Source: Pseudobacteroides sp.
Lineage (GTDB): Bacteria; Bacillota; Clostridia; Acetivibrionales; DSM-2933
Reading direction: 5' to 3'
Length of the DNA stretch: 64,000 nucleotides
Assembly (NCBI RefSeq): GCF_036567765.1
Contig: NZ_DATCTU010000074.1
Location: 49,606-113,605, forward strand
Shown: piece after piece, positions 41,191 through 49,474 of the stretch
Position numbering within the stretch: position 1 is the first letter of the stretch
How the letters are laid out: each line of letters opens with the position of its first letter
Translations under genes and position numbers: made by a program
Notes under the pieces: generated by a model
Told to the model about the DNA's origin: nothing
The model's input: only the letters and a program-made list of their open reading frames with translations
The model's database searches: none

Positions 41191-43677
41191 ATGATATCCG
41201 GTGAAAATAGCATAAAGGAATTCATATCCTTAAGAGATAAACTTATCCAGTCCCAATACAATTTTTTGAACGAAAGGCAGAGGGAAGCCGTTTATACTAT
41301 AAACGGTCCTGTTCTCATTTTAGCTGGTGCCGGTTCTGGAAAGACCACTGTTCTTGTCAATAGAATCGCACATATGATTAGATTTGGGGATTCGTACAAA
41401 AGCACGCACATACCTGCATACGCTGAAAATGCTGATATGGACATGCTTAGAAGCATAGCGGAGAGTCTGCCTACAAACAAAAAGGCAGAGCTTTCAGAGG
41501 ATGCCGTTAGGGTGTTAAGAGGCCGTACTGTACATCCTGCAAGCATTTTGGCTATTACATTTACCAATAAAGCTGCAAAGGAAATGAAGGAGAGGATCGG
41601 AAGGCTCATGGGCTCCATGTGTGAAGGCATGTGGATAGGAACCTTTCACTCAACCTGTGTCAAAATACTAAGGCGATACATTGACAGGTTGGGTTTCGAC
41701 AACAGCTTTGTTATCTATGATACATCTGACCAGGTGACTGTAATAAAGGATTGCTTGAAGGAACTAAACCTCAATGAAAAAAACTTCCCCCCTAAAGGCA
41801 TGCTTGATGCCATAGGAAGGGCAAAGGATGAGCTGATTGACACCAGAACCTACAGCAAAATGTATCAGGCAGACTATAGAATGAACAAGATAGCCTCGAT
41901 ATACGAGCTATATCAGAAAAAGCTGCAGCAAAACAATGCTCTTGACTTTGATGACATTATAATTTTGACAATAAAGCTTTTGATAGAACATGAGGATGTT
42001 CTTGATTACTACCAGAAAAAATTCAGATATATTCTCGTGGATGAATACCAGGACACCAATACTGCACAATACACCCTTATAAGCCTTTTGGCACAGACCA
42101 ATAGAAACCTCTGCGTTGTTGGTGACGATGACCAATCAATTTACGGTTGGAGAGGGGCAAACATAAGAAATATACTTGACTTTGAAAAGGAGTTTAAGGA
42201 CTGTAAAACCATTAAACTGGAGCAAAATTACAGGTCAACCCAGCTTATACTTGATGCAGCAAATAATGTTATAAAGAATAATACTGGAAGAAAGAACAAA
42301 AGCCTGTGGACAGAAACCCTTGAAGGGCCCAAGATTCAGTATTATCAGGGTTCAAACGAGTATATGGAGGCCGGTTTTGTAGCATCTGAAATTAAAAGGC
42401 TTAGTGCAATGGAAAATGTCAGCTATAAAGACTTTGCCATCCTCTACAGGGTCAATGCTCAATCACGTATCATAGAAGAAATGCTTATGCGGGAGTCTAT
42501 CCCTTACAGGATTTTTGGAGGCTTGAGGTTCTATGACAGGAAAGAAATAAAGGACATAATCGCATACCTGAGGGTTATTCAAAACCCCTCAGACAACATT
42601 AGCCTTAAGAGGATCATCAATGTTCCAAAAAGAGGTATTGGCAACACCACAGTTGATACTGCAGAAGGCGTAGCAAACCAGAGGGGCTGCAGTATTTTCA
42701 GTGTAATCGATTCTGCAGCCGGTGTACCTGAGCTCCAGAGGGCTACCTCCAAGCTTGAGGTTTTTGTCAGCCTCATTAATAAATTCAGGATTATGAAGGG
42801 CGAACTGCCTGTTTCAAAGCTTATTGAAGAAGTAATAAAGCAGTCGGGTATTATGGAGGAGCTAAAGGCTGAGAATACGGTTGAAGCCCAGACAAGGCTT
42901 GAAAACATACAGGAGCTTATCTCAGGTGCCATAGAGTTTGAGGAACGAGAAGAGGACAAGAGCCTTGGAGCCTATCTAGCAGGTATTTCCCTTGTTGCAG
43001 ATATTGATAAGCTTGAAGAGGAGCAAAATAATGTTGTACTTATGACTCTTCACAGTGCAAAAGGCCTTGAATTCCCAGCAGTTTTCCTTGTAGGAATGGA
43101 AGAAGGAATATTCCCAGGCTACCGTGCCGTAACTGATGAAAGTGAGCTTGAAGAAGAACGAAGACTTTGCTATGTTGGAATAACCAGATCCAAAAAATGG
43201 CTTTACATGACAAGCACTTTAAGCCGTACCTTATTTGGAAATACCACATACAATAAAGCCTCTAGGTTTTTAAACGAAATACCTGCGGAGCTTATTGAAG
43301 GCTATGGAAGGCCATCGGCCAGATCGGCTTCAAGTTTCTCCAGCAGCGTCACCACCTCAGGGAACTCAGGTTTCCCAAGGCAGGCTAACGGCATGCAAAA
43401 GGATTCAGGCTTTCCAAGGCAAATAAACAGTGTCCAAAAGGATACTATTTCCAGCCTGAACAGGACCTACAATCCTGCATCAGTAAGTTCCCCAAAACCA
43501 GCAGGTATCAAGTCTGCCTTTAATGTCGGAGACAAGGTGGAGCACAAAAAGTTTGGTATAGGTATTATTACATCGGTAGAAAAGGAGAATGATGATTTCA
43601 AACTGGAAATACACTTTAAGGGCTCTGGAATGAAAAGACTAATGGCAGCTTTTGCCAACCTCACAAAGATAGGGTAG
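41191..43677 (+). CDS. pcrA: UvrD/PcrA-type 3'-5' DNA helicase
   Basis: An 828-aa superfamily 1A helicase. Motif I is AGAGSGKTT, motif II VDEYQDTN, motif III DDDQSIYGWRGA, motif IV QNYRS, and motif V/VI TLHSAKGLEFP and VGITRSK. An insertion near residues 75-105 lengthens domain 1A/1B. The C-terminus has a Ser/Gln-rich linker with duplicated SGFPRQ.N..QKD units and the Tudor-like PcrA domain (VGDKVEHKKFGIGII) that contacts RNA polymerase. It acts in repair and in clearing transcription-replication conflicts. Confidence 0.95.
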   Translation: MISGENSIKEFISLRDKLIQSQYNFLNERQREAVYTINGPVLILAGAGSGKTTVLVNRIAHMIRFGDSYKSTHIPAYAENADMDMLRSIAESLPTNKKAELSEDAVRVLRGRTVHPASILAITFTNKAAKEMKERIGRLMGSMCEGMWIGTFHSTCVKILRRYIDRLGFDNSFVIYDTSDQVTVIKDCLKELNLNEKNFPPKGMLDAIGRAKDELIDTRTYSKMYQADYRMNKIASIYELYQKKLQQNNALDFDDIIILTIKLLIEHEDVLDYYQKKFRYILVDEYQDTNTAQYTLISLLAQTNRNLCVVGDDDQSIYGWRGANIRNILDFEKEFKDCKTIKLEQNYRSTQLILDAANNVIKNNTGRKNKSLWTETLEGPKIQYYQGSNEYMEAGFVASEIKRLSAMENVSYKDFAILYRVNAQSRIIEEMLMRESIPYRIFGGLRFYDRKEIKDIIAYLRVIQNPSDNISLKRIINVPKRGIGNTTVDTAEGVANQRGCSIFSVIDSAAGVPELQRATSKLEVFVSLINKFRIMKGELPVSKLIEEVIKQSGIMEELKAENTVEAQTRLENIQELISGAIEFEEREEDKSLGAYLAGISLVADIDKLEEEQNNVVLMTLHSAKGLEFPAVFLVGMEEGIFPGYRAVTDESELEEERRLCYVGITRSKKWLYMTSTLSRTLFGNTTYNKASRFLNEIPAELIEGYGRPSARSASSFSSSVTTSGNSGFPRQANGMQKDSGFPRQINSVQKDTISSLNRTYNPASVSSPKPAGIKSAFNVGDKVEHKKFGIGIITSVEKENDDFKLEIHFKGSGMKRLMAAFANLTKIG

Positions 43678-43716
43678 AAATTGTGGTGCAGTATACACCA
43701 TAATTTTCTGGATATT

Positions 43717-43757
43717 AAAAAGTGGCTTCGCTTCAATAAAAGCAAAGTCACTTTTTT
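43717..43757 (+). terminator. Terminator of pcrA
   Basis: An imperfect long hairpin (AAAAAGTG.CTT.GCTT paired with AAGC.AAG.CACTTTTTT) with a T run on the plus strand. The A-rich left side may also serve the convergent TPR gene. Confidence 0.65.
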
Positions 43758-43780
43758 AAGTTAAACGCTTTATTTCAATA

Positions 43781-44320
43781 TCATTTTCCACTGCCTGAAA
43801 GCTTCTTAAGCTCCGCAATCCAGCTGTCTGCAGTATTTTTATACATTGGGCTCGTTTGTCCTACAATGGTAAACTCATTTATAGCCTGATCGTACTTTTT
43901 CATATCGGTATAAATAAGTCCCAGCAAATAATGACCGTCAGCAGAGCTTATATTTAGTACCTTATTGGCGTAATCTATAGCAGTACCGAAATTTTTCTGA
44001 TAGCTCTCAATTATCCCCATCTCCCAATATACACTGACCTTGGTTCCCTGAGCAATATTCATGTCTAATAGCTCATTACCAATACTTTTTGCTTCAGTCC
44101 ACTTCTGCTCATCTATAAACTTTTCCATCTGACCTAATTTTTCATCTACCACTGCTTTATCCACAGCAGATTTTTCATGCAAGCTTAGCACTCCTACAAC
44201 TATTGCAACAGCAACAATTATTACAAATACAACGCCTGCTAAAACCTTAAGCAGTAATCTGGCCCTTTTTGCATCTGCTTTTTCCGAATGGGACCTCATA
44301 CCATTTGTACCTTTTGTCAT
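43781..44320 (-). CDS. Membrane-anchored TPR protein
   Basis: A 179-aa protein. A charged cytoplasmic N-terminus is followed by a membrane segment at ~25-46 (VLAGVVFVIIVAVAIVVGVL). Two or three tetratricopeptide repeats come after it, for example SADGHYLLGLIYTDMKKYDQAINEF. It is probably a scaffold at the outer face of the membrane; partner unknown. It is convergent with pcrA. Confidence 0.8.
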   Translation of the reverse strand: MTKGTNGMRSHSEKADAKRARLLLKVLAGVVFVIIVAVAIVVGVLSLHEKSAVDKAVVDEKLGQMEKFIDEQKWTEAKSIGNELLDMNIAQGTKVSVYWEMGIIESYQKNFGTAIDYANKVLNISSADGHYLLGLIYTDMKKYDQAINEFTIVGQTSPMYKNTADSWIAELKKLSGSGK

Positions 44321-44388
44321 AATATACCTCTTCCCCGCTTTTAGTCATGATCAAAAAAATAACTTCCACTATAGTTTTTATACATGCC

Positions 44389-45012
44389 TTAAGATAAAAT
44401 ATCTAGTATTTCTTTTGGAGTGCTTACTAAGAAATCAGGATTATGGGACCTTAACGCATCATGTATGTCAAACCCCCAGGTTACAGCAATTATTTTTACA
44501 AAAGACTTTTTACAAGCATGGATATCTCTCACTTCGTCACCCACATACAAGGTTTCATCCTTATCAAGTCTGCGTTTACTGATATATCTTGATATGGAAA
44601 CATCTTTGCCAAAAAGGCCCTTTGCAGAATAAATATCGTCAAAAACGCTTATCCCTTTGTTTTTGAAGTATTCTTTGATTGTGCTCTCCGCATTGGAAGA
44701 AATTATGCTTAGGTTAATATTTTTTTCCTTTAATTTGTAGAGAACTTCCTCAATCCCGTCAATCAATCCTATGGCATTTAAGTGGCTTTTATACCGTTTA
44801 AGTACACCAGCCATAAGGAGTTGAATTTTGTAAATGGGTATCTTTAAATATTTTGCTCTATCCCTATAAGGCAGACCGCTTATGTAATCCAACTCTTGCT
44901 CATTTATAATTCTGAATTTGTTTTTTTCTGCAATTTCATTATATAAATTCATAACAAGTTCTTTTGTATTTACAATAGTGCCGTCAAAATCAAAGATAAT
45001 ATTTTTTACCAT
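44389..45012 (-). CDS. HAD-family phosphatase
   Basis: A 207-aa haloacid dehalogenase hydrolase of the phosphoglycolate phosphatase/PpaX type. Motif I is DFDGTIVN (nucleophile Asp), motif II ISSNAES, a Lys precedes FGKDV, and motif IV is YVGDEVRDIHAC. A four-helix C1 cap lies between I and II. Substrate cannot be read from sequence; phosphoglycolate or pyrophosphate are the usual ones. Confidence 0.85.
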   Translation of the reverse strand: MVKNIIFDFDGTIVNTKELVMNLYNEIAEKNKFRIINEQELDYISGLPYRDRAKYLKIPIYKIQLLMAGVLKRYKSHLNAIGLIDGIEEVLYKLKEKNINLSIISSNAESTIKEYFKNKGISVFDDIYSAKGLFGKDVSISRYISKRRLDKDETLYVGDEVRDIHACKKSFVKIIAVTWGFDIHDALRSHNPDFLVSTPKEILDILS

Positions 45013-45137
45013 AAAACTGCCACCCTATTAATTGATTTATCACTTTTAATATGAAATAGTAATTTTCAACATAGCAATATTATACAATAAGTATCCATAT
45101 CAAAGCAAATGATATCTGCTATATTTGGATCATGACT

Positions 45138-45179
45138 ATAAAAAAAGACAAGGCCCCTCTTTTGGAGTTCACCTTGTCC
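45138..45179 (-). terminator. Terminator of the phosphodiester-glycosidase-like gene
   Basis: On the minus strand GACAAGG pairs with CCTTGTC, the intervening bases can pair partly, and seven T residues follow. Confidence 0.75.
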
Positions 45180-45207
45180 AATAATATATATTTACAAAAA
45201 TTGATTG

Positions 45208-48060
45208 TTATACTGATGGCTTGAATTCGTAGCTAACATCCTTGCCGTTAACTGTAATCAGTAGGTATTTTACTTTGGAGGCCGCATTTGATGAGTTTAA
45301 TCCTGCCAAATCATATCCTGTTGTTGAAAAATATTTTACGCCATCTTCCATTATAGTTGAGTTCGAGCCGTTTTTATATATGACCCAAACATTCTTTCCC
45401 TTTGTTTTATGGTATTCCGAAAGCATATCCATAAATAGATTGCCCTCTAATTTGTCGGAAAAATTCCTCGGTGAATCAGACATGAATATAAATAAATTGT
45501 CGCCTGAATAGGAGCTAAGTTTATCCATAAACCATTTCCACTGCCCGGGATCACTCTTTCTAAGCCCGTTTTTTGATGTATCCAGTTGTATGAGCCTGCT
45601 GCCTTTATAGTCCACAGACTTGTAATTCTTGCTTGTTGATATTGTCTGAACCTTTATATTGGATGTCAGCTTATGAGTACCATTTCCTAAAATAACCGCC
45701 ATATCTGACATATCCTTGCTTATTGATTGGGTAAACCTCTGAGTCACCAGCTTTTGAAGTATGTTTTTAGGTTCTGCTGATTGTCCAAATACACTTATTC
45801 TGAAGGAATTGGCAGTCTTTTTAAATGCCACGGTCTTTTGTTGAGGATCTTTATACTCAGTATCTGCAGGTATGTTTACCTGATCAAGCGAAGGGTAGAA
45901 AGATGATACTAGGGTAAGATCATCAAAATACACGCTGCCTGAGTCGGGCACAGGGTTTACCTGAGCAAGATATATTTTTGTAAGACGAGCCGGCATCTTG
46001 ACACTTTGAAGGGATGCTTCAAGGTACTTCCAGCCATCCCAGTTCAAATCCTTAGTAAATTCTATTATCTGTTTACTGCCCACTGAGTCATACAGTTCAG
46101 CCCTCAGCCAGTTTGGTGCAGAGTGGGTGTTATATACCCAAATACCTAGCTTTTCACCCTGTTCCAATTTCATGCCCTGATCGGGCAATACCATATAAGC
46201 AGCTCTTGTACCCTCTGTGACTGAGAAATCATATGTCAGCTTACCTGAATATAAACCGGTTTTAGCGTACTCATTAGAAGCTTCATAGGAGCCTGAAAGC
46301 CCTGCCGGGCTTGACATGAACGTTCCGTTAAACTGTTCAAAGCCGTCAATCACTTTACTATGGCTTACAGCAACCGCTACGCCGCAGTATGCATGGGCGT
46401 TTCCAACAGAAGCATCTATATAGCCTGCTCCTTGAGCCTGAGCAGTAAATGTGCCTCCGTTAAAGCTTCCAATGTCGCCATTAACAGACCATTTAACATC
46501 AGCCGGATTAATTGCTGATGTAAACCCATCCTTGTCTATGCCTGTAACGGTAAATGTTTTGGTTCCGTTTAGAGGCAACTTTATAGTGTCGGTATTTAAA
46601 TCAATCTCTACAGGATTTCCCAGTACGTCAATCTCAAGGACAGAACTGATCTCACCTACCGTAGCTTTTATGACAGCCTTGCCTGATGACTTGGGGTAAA
46701 ATGTGTTGCCCACGAAATCCCCCTTTACCCCCGAAACACTATAGGTAACTTGGTTAGGATCCACCGAAATAGGATTTAGATACCTGTCAAAGCCTTTCAC
46801 ACTAAAACTTCTGGATGTATTTACAAATACATTTTTGTCTGAAGTATCAGTAGTATCAATTACTAATCCTTCAAGCTCAGCCGGCGGAGCAACGGAAAAC
46901 ACTCCCAACCCGGCAGCTATATTCCTTTGTGCACCGTCGGAAGGACTGTTAATCAACGACACCTTTGTATCTCCCTGATGACGTGCTACCATGGTTGTAG
47001 ATCCGCCGCCATCAAAATTTATTGCGTTATATGCTCCAAGTTCAAGCATAAGTTTGGCTAATTCAGTCTGATCCATACCAACCCCAAGGTTTTGTCTTCC
47101 ATCTAAAGCAACCATAATGAGCTGTTTTCCGTCTTTTGTAGAGCCCACAGCCGTTCTTGGACTTTTACCTGCCATATTTATCGAAAACTTGGAGGGTATC
47201 TTTCCATCCTTTAACAAAATTGCACTTCCTGTCATGGAAACCGCTATTGAGCTCCAGTCAGGTGTTGTGTTAATTGACAGCTTCACTTCATCCCCTACTT
47301 GGAAATTATTTGTTATTTTAGGTCCATTAGCTGCTGTAGTGACTATAACATATCCGTTTTCAGGAATTTCTACAGCCGGCTGTGCAAAACGCATTTCGGC
47401 TATCCTGCCCTCATCAACTACAACCTCAAACATTTCGGGATATTTTTCCGATGCTCCTATGGATGTTTTTCCCCATCGCCTGTCCAGCACGATTATATCC
47501 TTATGGCCTGTTCTGCTTGGCTTGTTGAACTGTGCTACATCTATGAGCTTTCCATTAGGTGCCGCCAGCTTGATATTAGTTTTCCAGTAATCAAAGAATA
47601 CCTTATTGGCATTGTTTATGGAAATAGAGCCCATGTTGTCACCGGTGCTGTTATACCCTGACTGAGCACTTACCACCTTGCCGGATTCAATTATAGTACC
47701 ATCGGGATAACCGCCTCCCGCTTCTCCCGTCCAGTTAAAAAAGCTTGAATTTATTGCGGCAACTGCCCCTCTTGTCTCAGCAAGAGTTTTCAGCGGTGCA
47801 AGCTTCATAATTGAATCTGTGTTTGTCAAAGAATCTATCTTGATATTTGGATTGCCCAAATCAATTCTCAATACATTAATGGTCTGCCAACCATCGGCAG
47901 TAAACTTCGTAATCTTCTCTAAAGTGGCTCCCGATGTTATTTTTTCTTTTACTGTTTTTTGGTAAATAACAGTCGGCTCTGCAGAAACGTAATTCACAGG
48001 TACGAGAAGTAAAACAGCTATTGCTGTGTAAATTGCTACAATTTCTCTTATGTAATTCAT
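45208..48060 (-). CDS. Large secreted phosphodiester glycosidase-family (NAGPA) protein
   Basis: A 950-aa exported protein. The signal peptide ends near ...NYVSA. The NAGPA/phosphodiester glycosidase domain (~60-400) has AAINSSFFNWTGEAGGGYPDG, NMAGKSPRTAVGSTKDG and NAINFDGGGSTTMV, the DGGGS signature. Two Ig-like (BIG2-type) domains follow at ~410-570, then a beta-sandwich region, likely carbohydrate-binding (~575-750), and a C-terminal domain with SDSPRNF. It is probably a cell-wall polymer hydrolase. ATG 48060 has GGAG 10 nt upstream, inside the ttcA-like gene. Confidence 0.88.
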   Translation of the reverse strand: MNYIREIVAIYTAIAVLLLVPVNYVSAEPTVIYQKTVKEKITSGATLEKITKFTADGWQTINVLRIDLGNPNIKIDSLTNTDSIMKLAPLKTLAETRGAVAAINSSFFNWTGEAGGGYPDGTIIESGKVVSAQSGYNSTGDNMGSISINNANKVFFDYWKTNIKLAAPNGKLIDVAQFNKPSRTGHKDIIVLDRRWGKTSIGASEKYPEMFEVVVDEGRIAEMRFAQPAVEIPENGYVIVTTAANGPKITNNFQVGDEVKLSINTTPDWSSIAVSMTGSAILLKDGKIPSKFSINMAGKSPRTAVGSTKDGKQLIMVALDGRQNLGVGMDQTELAKLMLELGAYNAINFDGGGSTTMVARHQGDTKVSLINSPSDGAQRNIAAGLGVFSVAPPAELEGLVIDTTDTSDKNVFVNTSRSFSVKGFDRYLNPISVDPNQVTYSVSGVKGDFVGNTFYPKSSGKAVIKATVGEISSVLEIDVLGNPVEIDLNTDTIKLPLNGTKTFTVTGIDKDGFTSAINPADVKWSVNGDIGSFNGGTFTAQAQGAGYIDASVGNAHAYCGVAVAVSHSKVIDGFEQFNGTFMSSPAGLSGSYEASNEYAKTGLYSGKLTYDFSVTEGTRAAYMVLPDQGMKLEQGEKLGIWVYNTHSAPNWLRAELYDSVGSKQIIEFTKDLNWDGWKYLEASLQSVKMPARLTKIYLAQVNPVPDSGSVYFDDLTLVSSFYPSLDQVNIPADTEYKDPQQKTVAFKKTANSFRISVFGQSAEPKNILQKLVTQRFTQSISKDMSDMAVILGNGTHKLTSNIKVQTISTSKNYKSVDYKGSRLIQLDTSKNGLRKSDPGQWKWFMDKLSSYSGDNLFIFMSDSPRNFSDKLEGNLFMDMLSEYHKTKGKNVWVIYKNGSNSTIMEDGVKYFSTTGYDLAGLNSSNAASKVKYLLITVNGKDVSYEFKPSV

Positions 48061-48077
48061 CTTGATTCCACTCCTTT

Positions 48078-48818
48078 TCATTCTTTCCAACCATCAATGC
48101 CGGATCTCTTAATAGCACCGAAAATATTGGATTTGATATCCCTTTTCTCCTTTGTCATTTCTTTCAGCATTGTTTTAATGTCCTGCCTCTTGGTATAGCC
48201 ATCAATATGGCAGGGGCTTTTTACTATGGTAAGTCCATACTCCTTTACAAATGCCCTCACTTCCTTTTCCTCTGTGTAGATTAGTGGTCTTATCATGTAA
48301 AGATCCTTTCGGTCAAGGTATGTTACAGGCGAAAATGTGTGTAAACGTCCTTCATAAAAAGTACTTAACAATAAAGTTTCAATTGCATCATCTCTATGAT
48401 GTGCAAGTGCAATTTTGTTGCATCCAAGTGCTTTTGTAATGTTGTGAAGGGCCCCTCTTCTCATGTTCGCACAAAGAGAACAGGGATTTTTCTCCTTCCT
48501 CTCTTCAAATATTATTTTGCCTATAACAGTCTCTTCCACAGTATAGTTTACCCCAATATTTCTGCATAATTCCCTCACAGGGGTCAGGTCAAAGTCACCG
48601 ATTCCCATGGTAATAGTGATTGCTTCCAAGTGAAACTTTTCAGGATAAAACTCCTGAAGCTGCCTTAAGGCAACAAGCAGTGTCAAGCTGTCCTTGCCGC
48701 CCGATACACCTACCGCTATTCTATCACCTTCCCTTATCATGTTATAATCCTGTATTGCCCTTCTTACCTGCCCAAAAACCCTTTTAATATAAAACACCTC
48801 TTTAAATAGATAATTCAT
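48078..48818 (-). CDS. TtcA-like tRNA 2-thiolation enzyme
   Basis: A 246-aa PP-loop ATPase. The PP-loop is VGVSGGKDS (~37-45). PCSLCANMRRG supplies the CxxC, ALAHHRDDAIET follows, and a third Cys is in KSPCHIDG, the TtcA Fe-S ligand pattern. TtcA makes 2-thiocytidine at position 32 of some tRNAs. The ATG at 48818 has no ribosome binding site; a GAGGTG lies ~36 nt inside, before an ATT codon, so the true start is uncertain. Its end overlaps the leader of the secreted protein gene. Confidence 0.85.
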   Translation of the reverse strand: MNYLFKEVFYIKRVFGQVRRAIQDYNMIREGDRIAVGVSGGKDSLTLLVALRQLQEFYPEKFHLEAITITMGIGDFDLTPVRELCRNIGVNYTVEETVIGKIIFEERKEKNPCSLCANMRRGALHNITKALGCNKIALAHHRDDAIETLLLSTFYEGRLHTFSPVTYLDRKDLYMIRPLIYTEEKEVRAFVKEYGLTIVKSPCHIDGYTKRQDIKTMLKEMTKEKRDIKSNIFGAIKRSGIDGWKE

Positions 48819-49147
48819 TTTTAAATAGTTAATTCATTGCAATAAGGCATATTCAGAAGCCTTAACCGCATTTGCTAATATAAGCTCTTTATGAAACATA
48901 TATACTAATCATATAGGGGTTAGAATCCCCCTCTATATTATAAGTCATCAGGTAGTACGGTTCAATTACGGTTATATTACGGTTATATTACATTTTAATC
49001 TGCATGTAAAAATTAATATAAAATAAGTGTATCAATTTTCTGCACTAACAATAGGATTTTCATTACGAAAAAGCTAGAAATATCTCGCGTCACACAGCAT
49101 TATCAAGAATAACAATCATAAATTGACATAATGACTATATTCAGCTG

Positions 49148-49176
49148 TTGAAATAAGGCCAGTGATGTAGTAAAAT
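49148..49176 (+). promoter_or_regulatory. Promoter of tRNA-Pro
   Basis: TTGAAA (49148-49153), 17 bp, TAAAAT (49171-49176), placing the start ~13 nt before the tRNA. Upstream, 48819-49147 is noncoding. It holds a GGGG..CCCC hairpin near 48914-48932 and a cggttatatta duplicate but no gene. Confidence 0.6.
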
Positions 49177-49195
49177 TCTTTTTGTCGCCTGACGA

Positions 49196-49268
49196 CGGGG
49201 TGTAGCGCAGTTGGTAGCGCGCTTGGTTTGGGACCAAGATGCCGGGGGTTCAAGTCCTCTCACCCCGA
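49196..49268 (+). tRNA. tRNA-Pro(TGG)
   Basis: A 73-nt cloverleaf: acceptor CGGGGTG/CACCCCG with discriminator A, anticodon stem CTTGG/CCAAG around loop TTTGGGA, anticodon TGG, and T-loop GTTCAAGTC. CCA is not encoded. It stands alone. Confidence 0.95.
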
Positions 49269-49293
49269 TTAGTTATATTCAAGTTGACGTATG

Positions 49294-49327
49294 AAAAGAG
49301 ATAGGAGCTATGCCCTATCTCTTTTTT
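49294..49327 (+). terminator. Terminator of tRNA-Pro
   Basis: AAAAGAGATAGG pairs with CCTATCTCTTTT around a short loop, followed by further T residues. Confidence 0.8.
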
Positions 49328-49474
49328 GTGTGACTGACTAATGAGAGACATTTCCTTATACCACTTTGTTTTAAGGGAGATGTACAAAACTCAACAGATG
49401 ATAATTTGACGAATCCGTGAGAATTCGTTTTCTAAAATAAAATAATTAAACATAAAAAATGGAGGCGAACTGCT

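Noticed and set aside
48078..48818. tRNA-Ile lysidine synthase (TilS)
   Set aside because: The PP-loop is shared, but the CSLC pair and third cysteine with short length point to the TtcA family.
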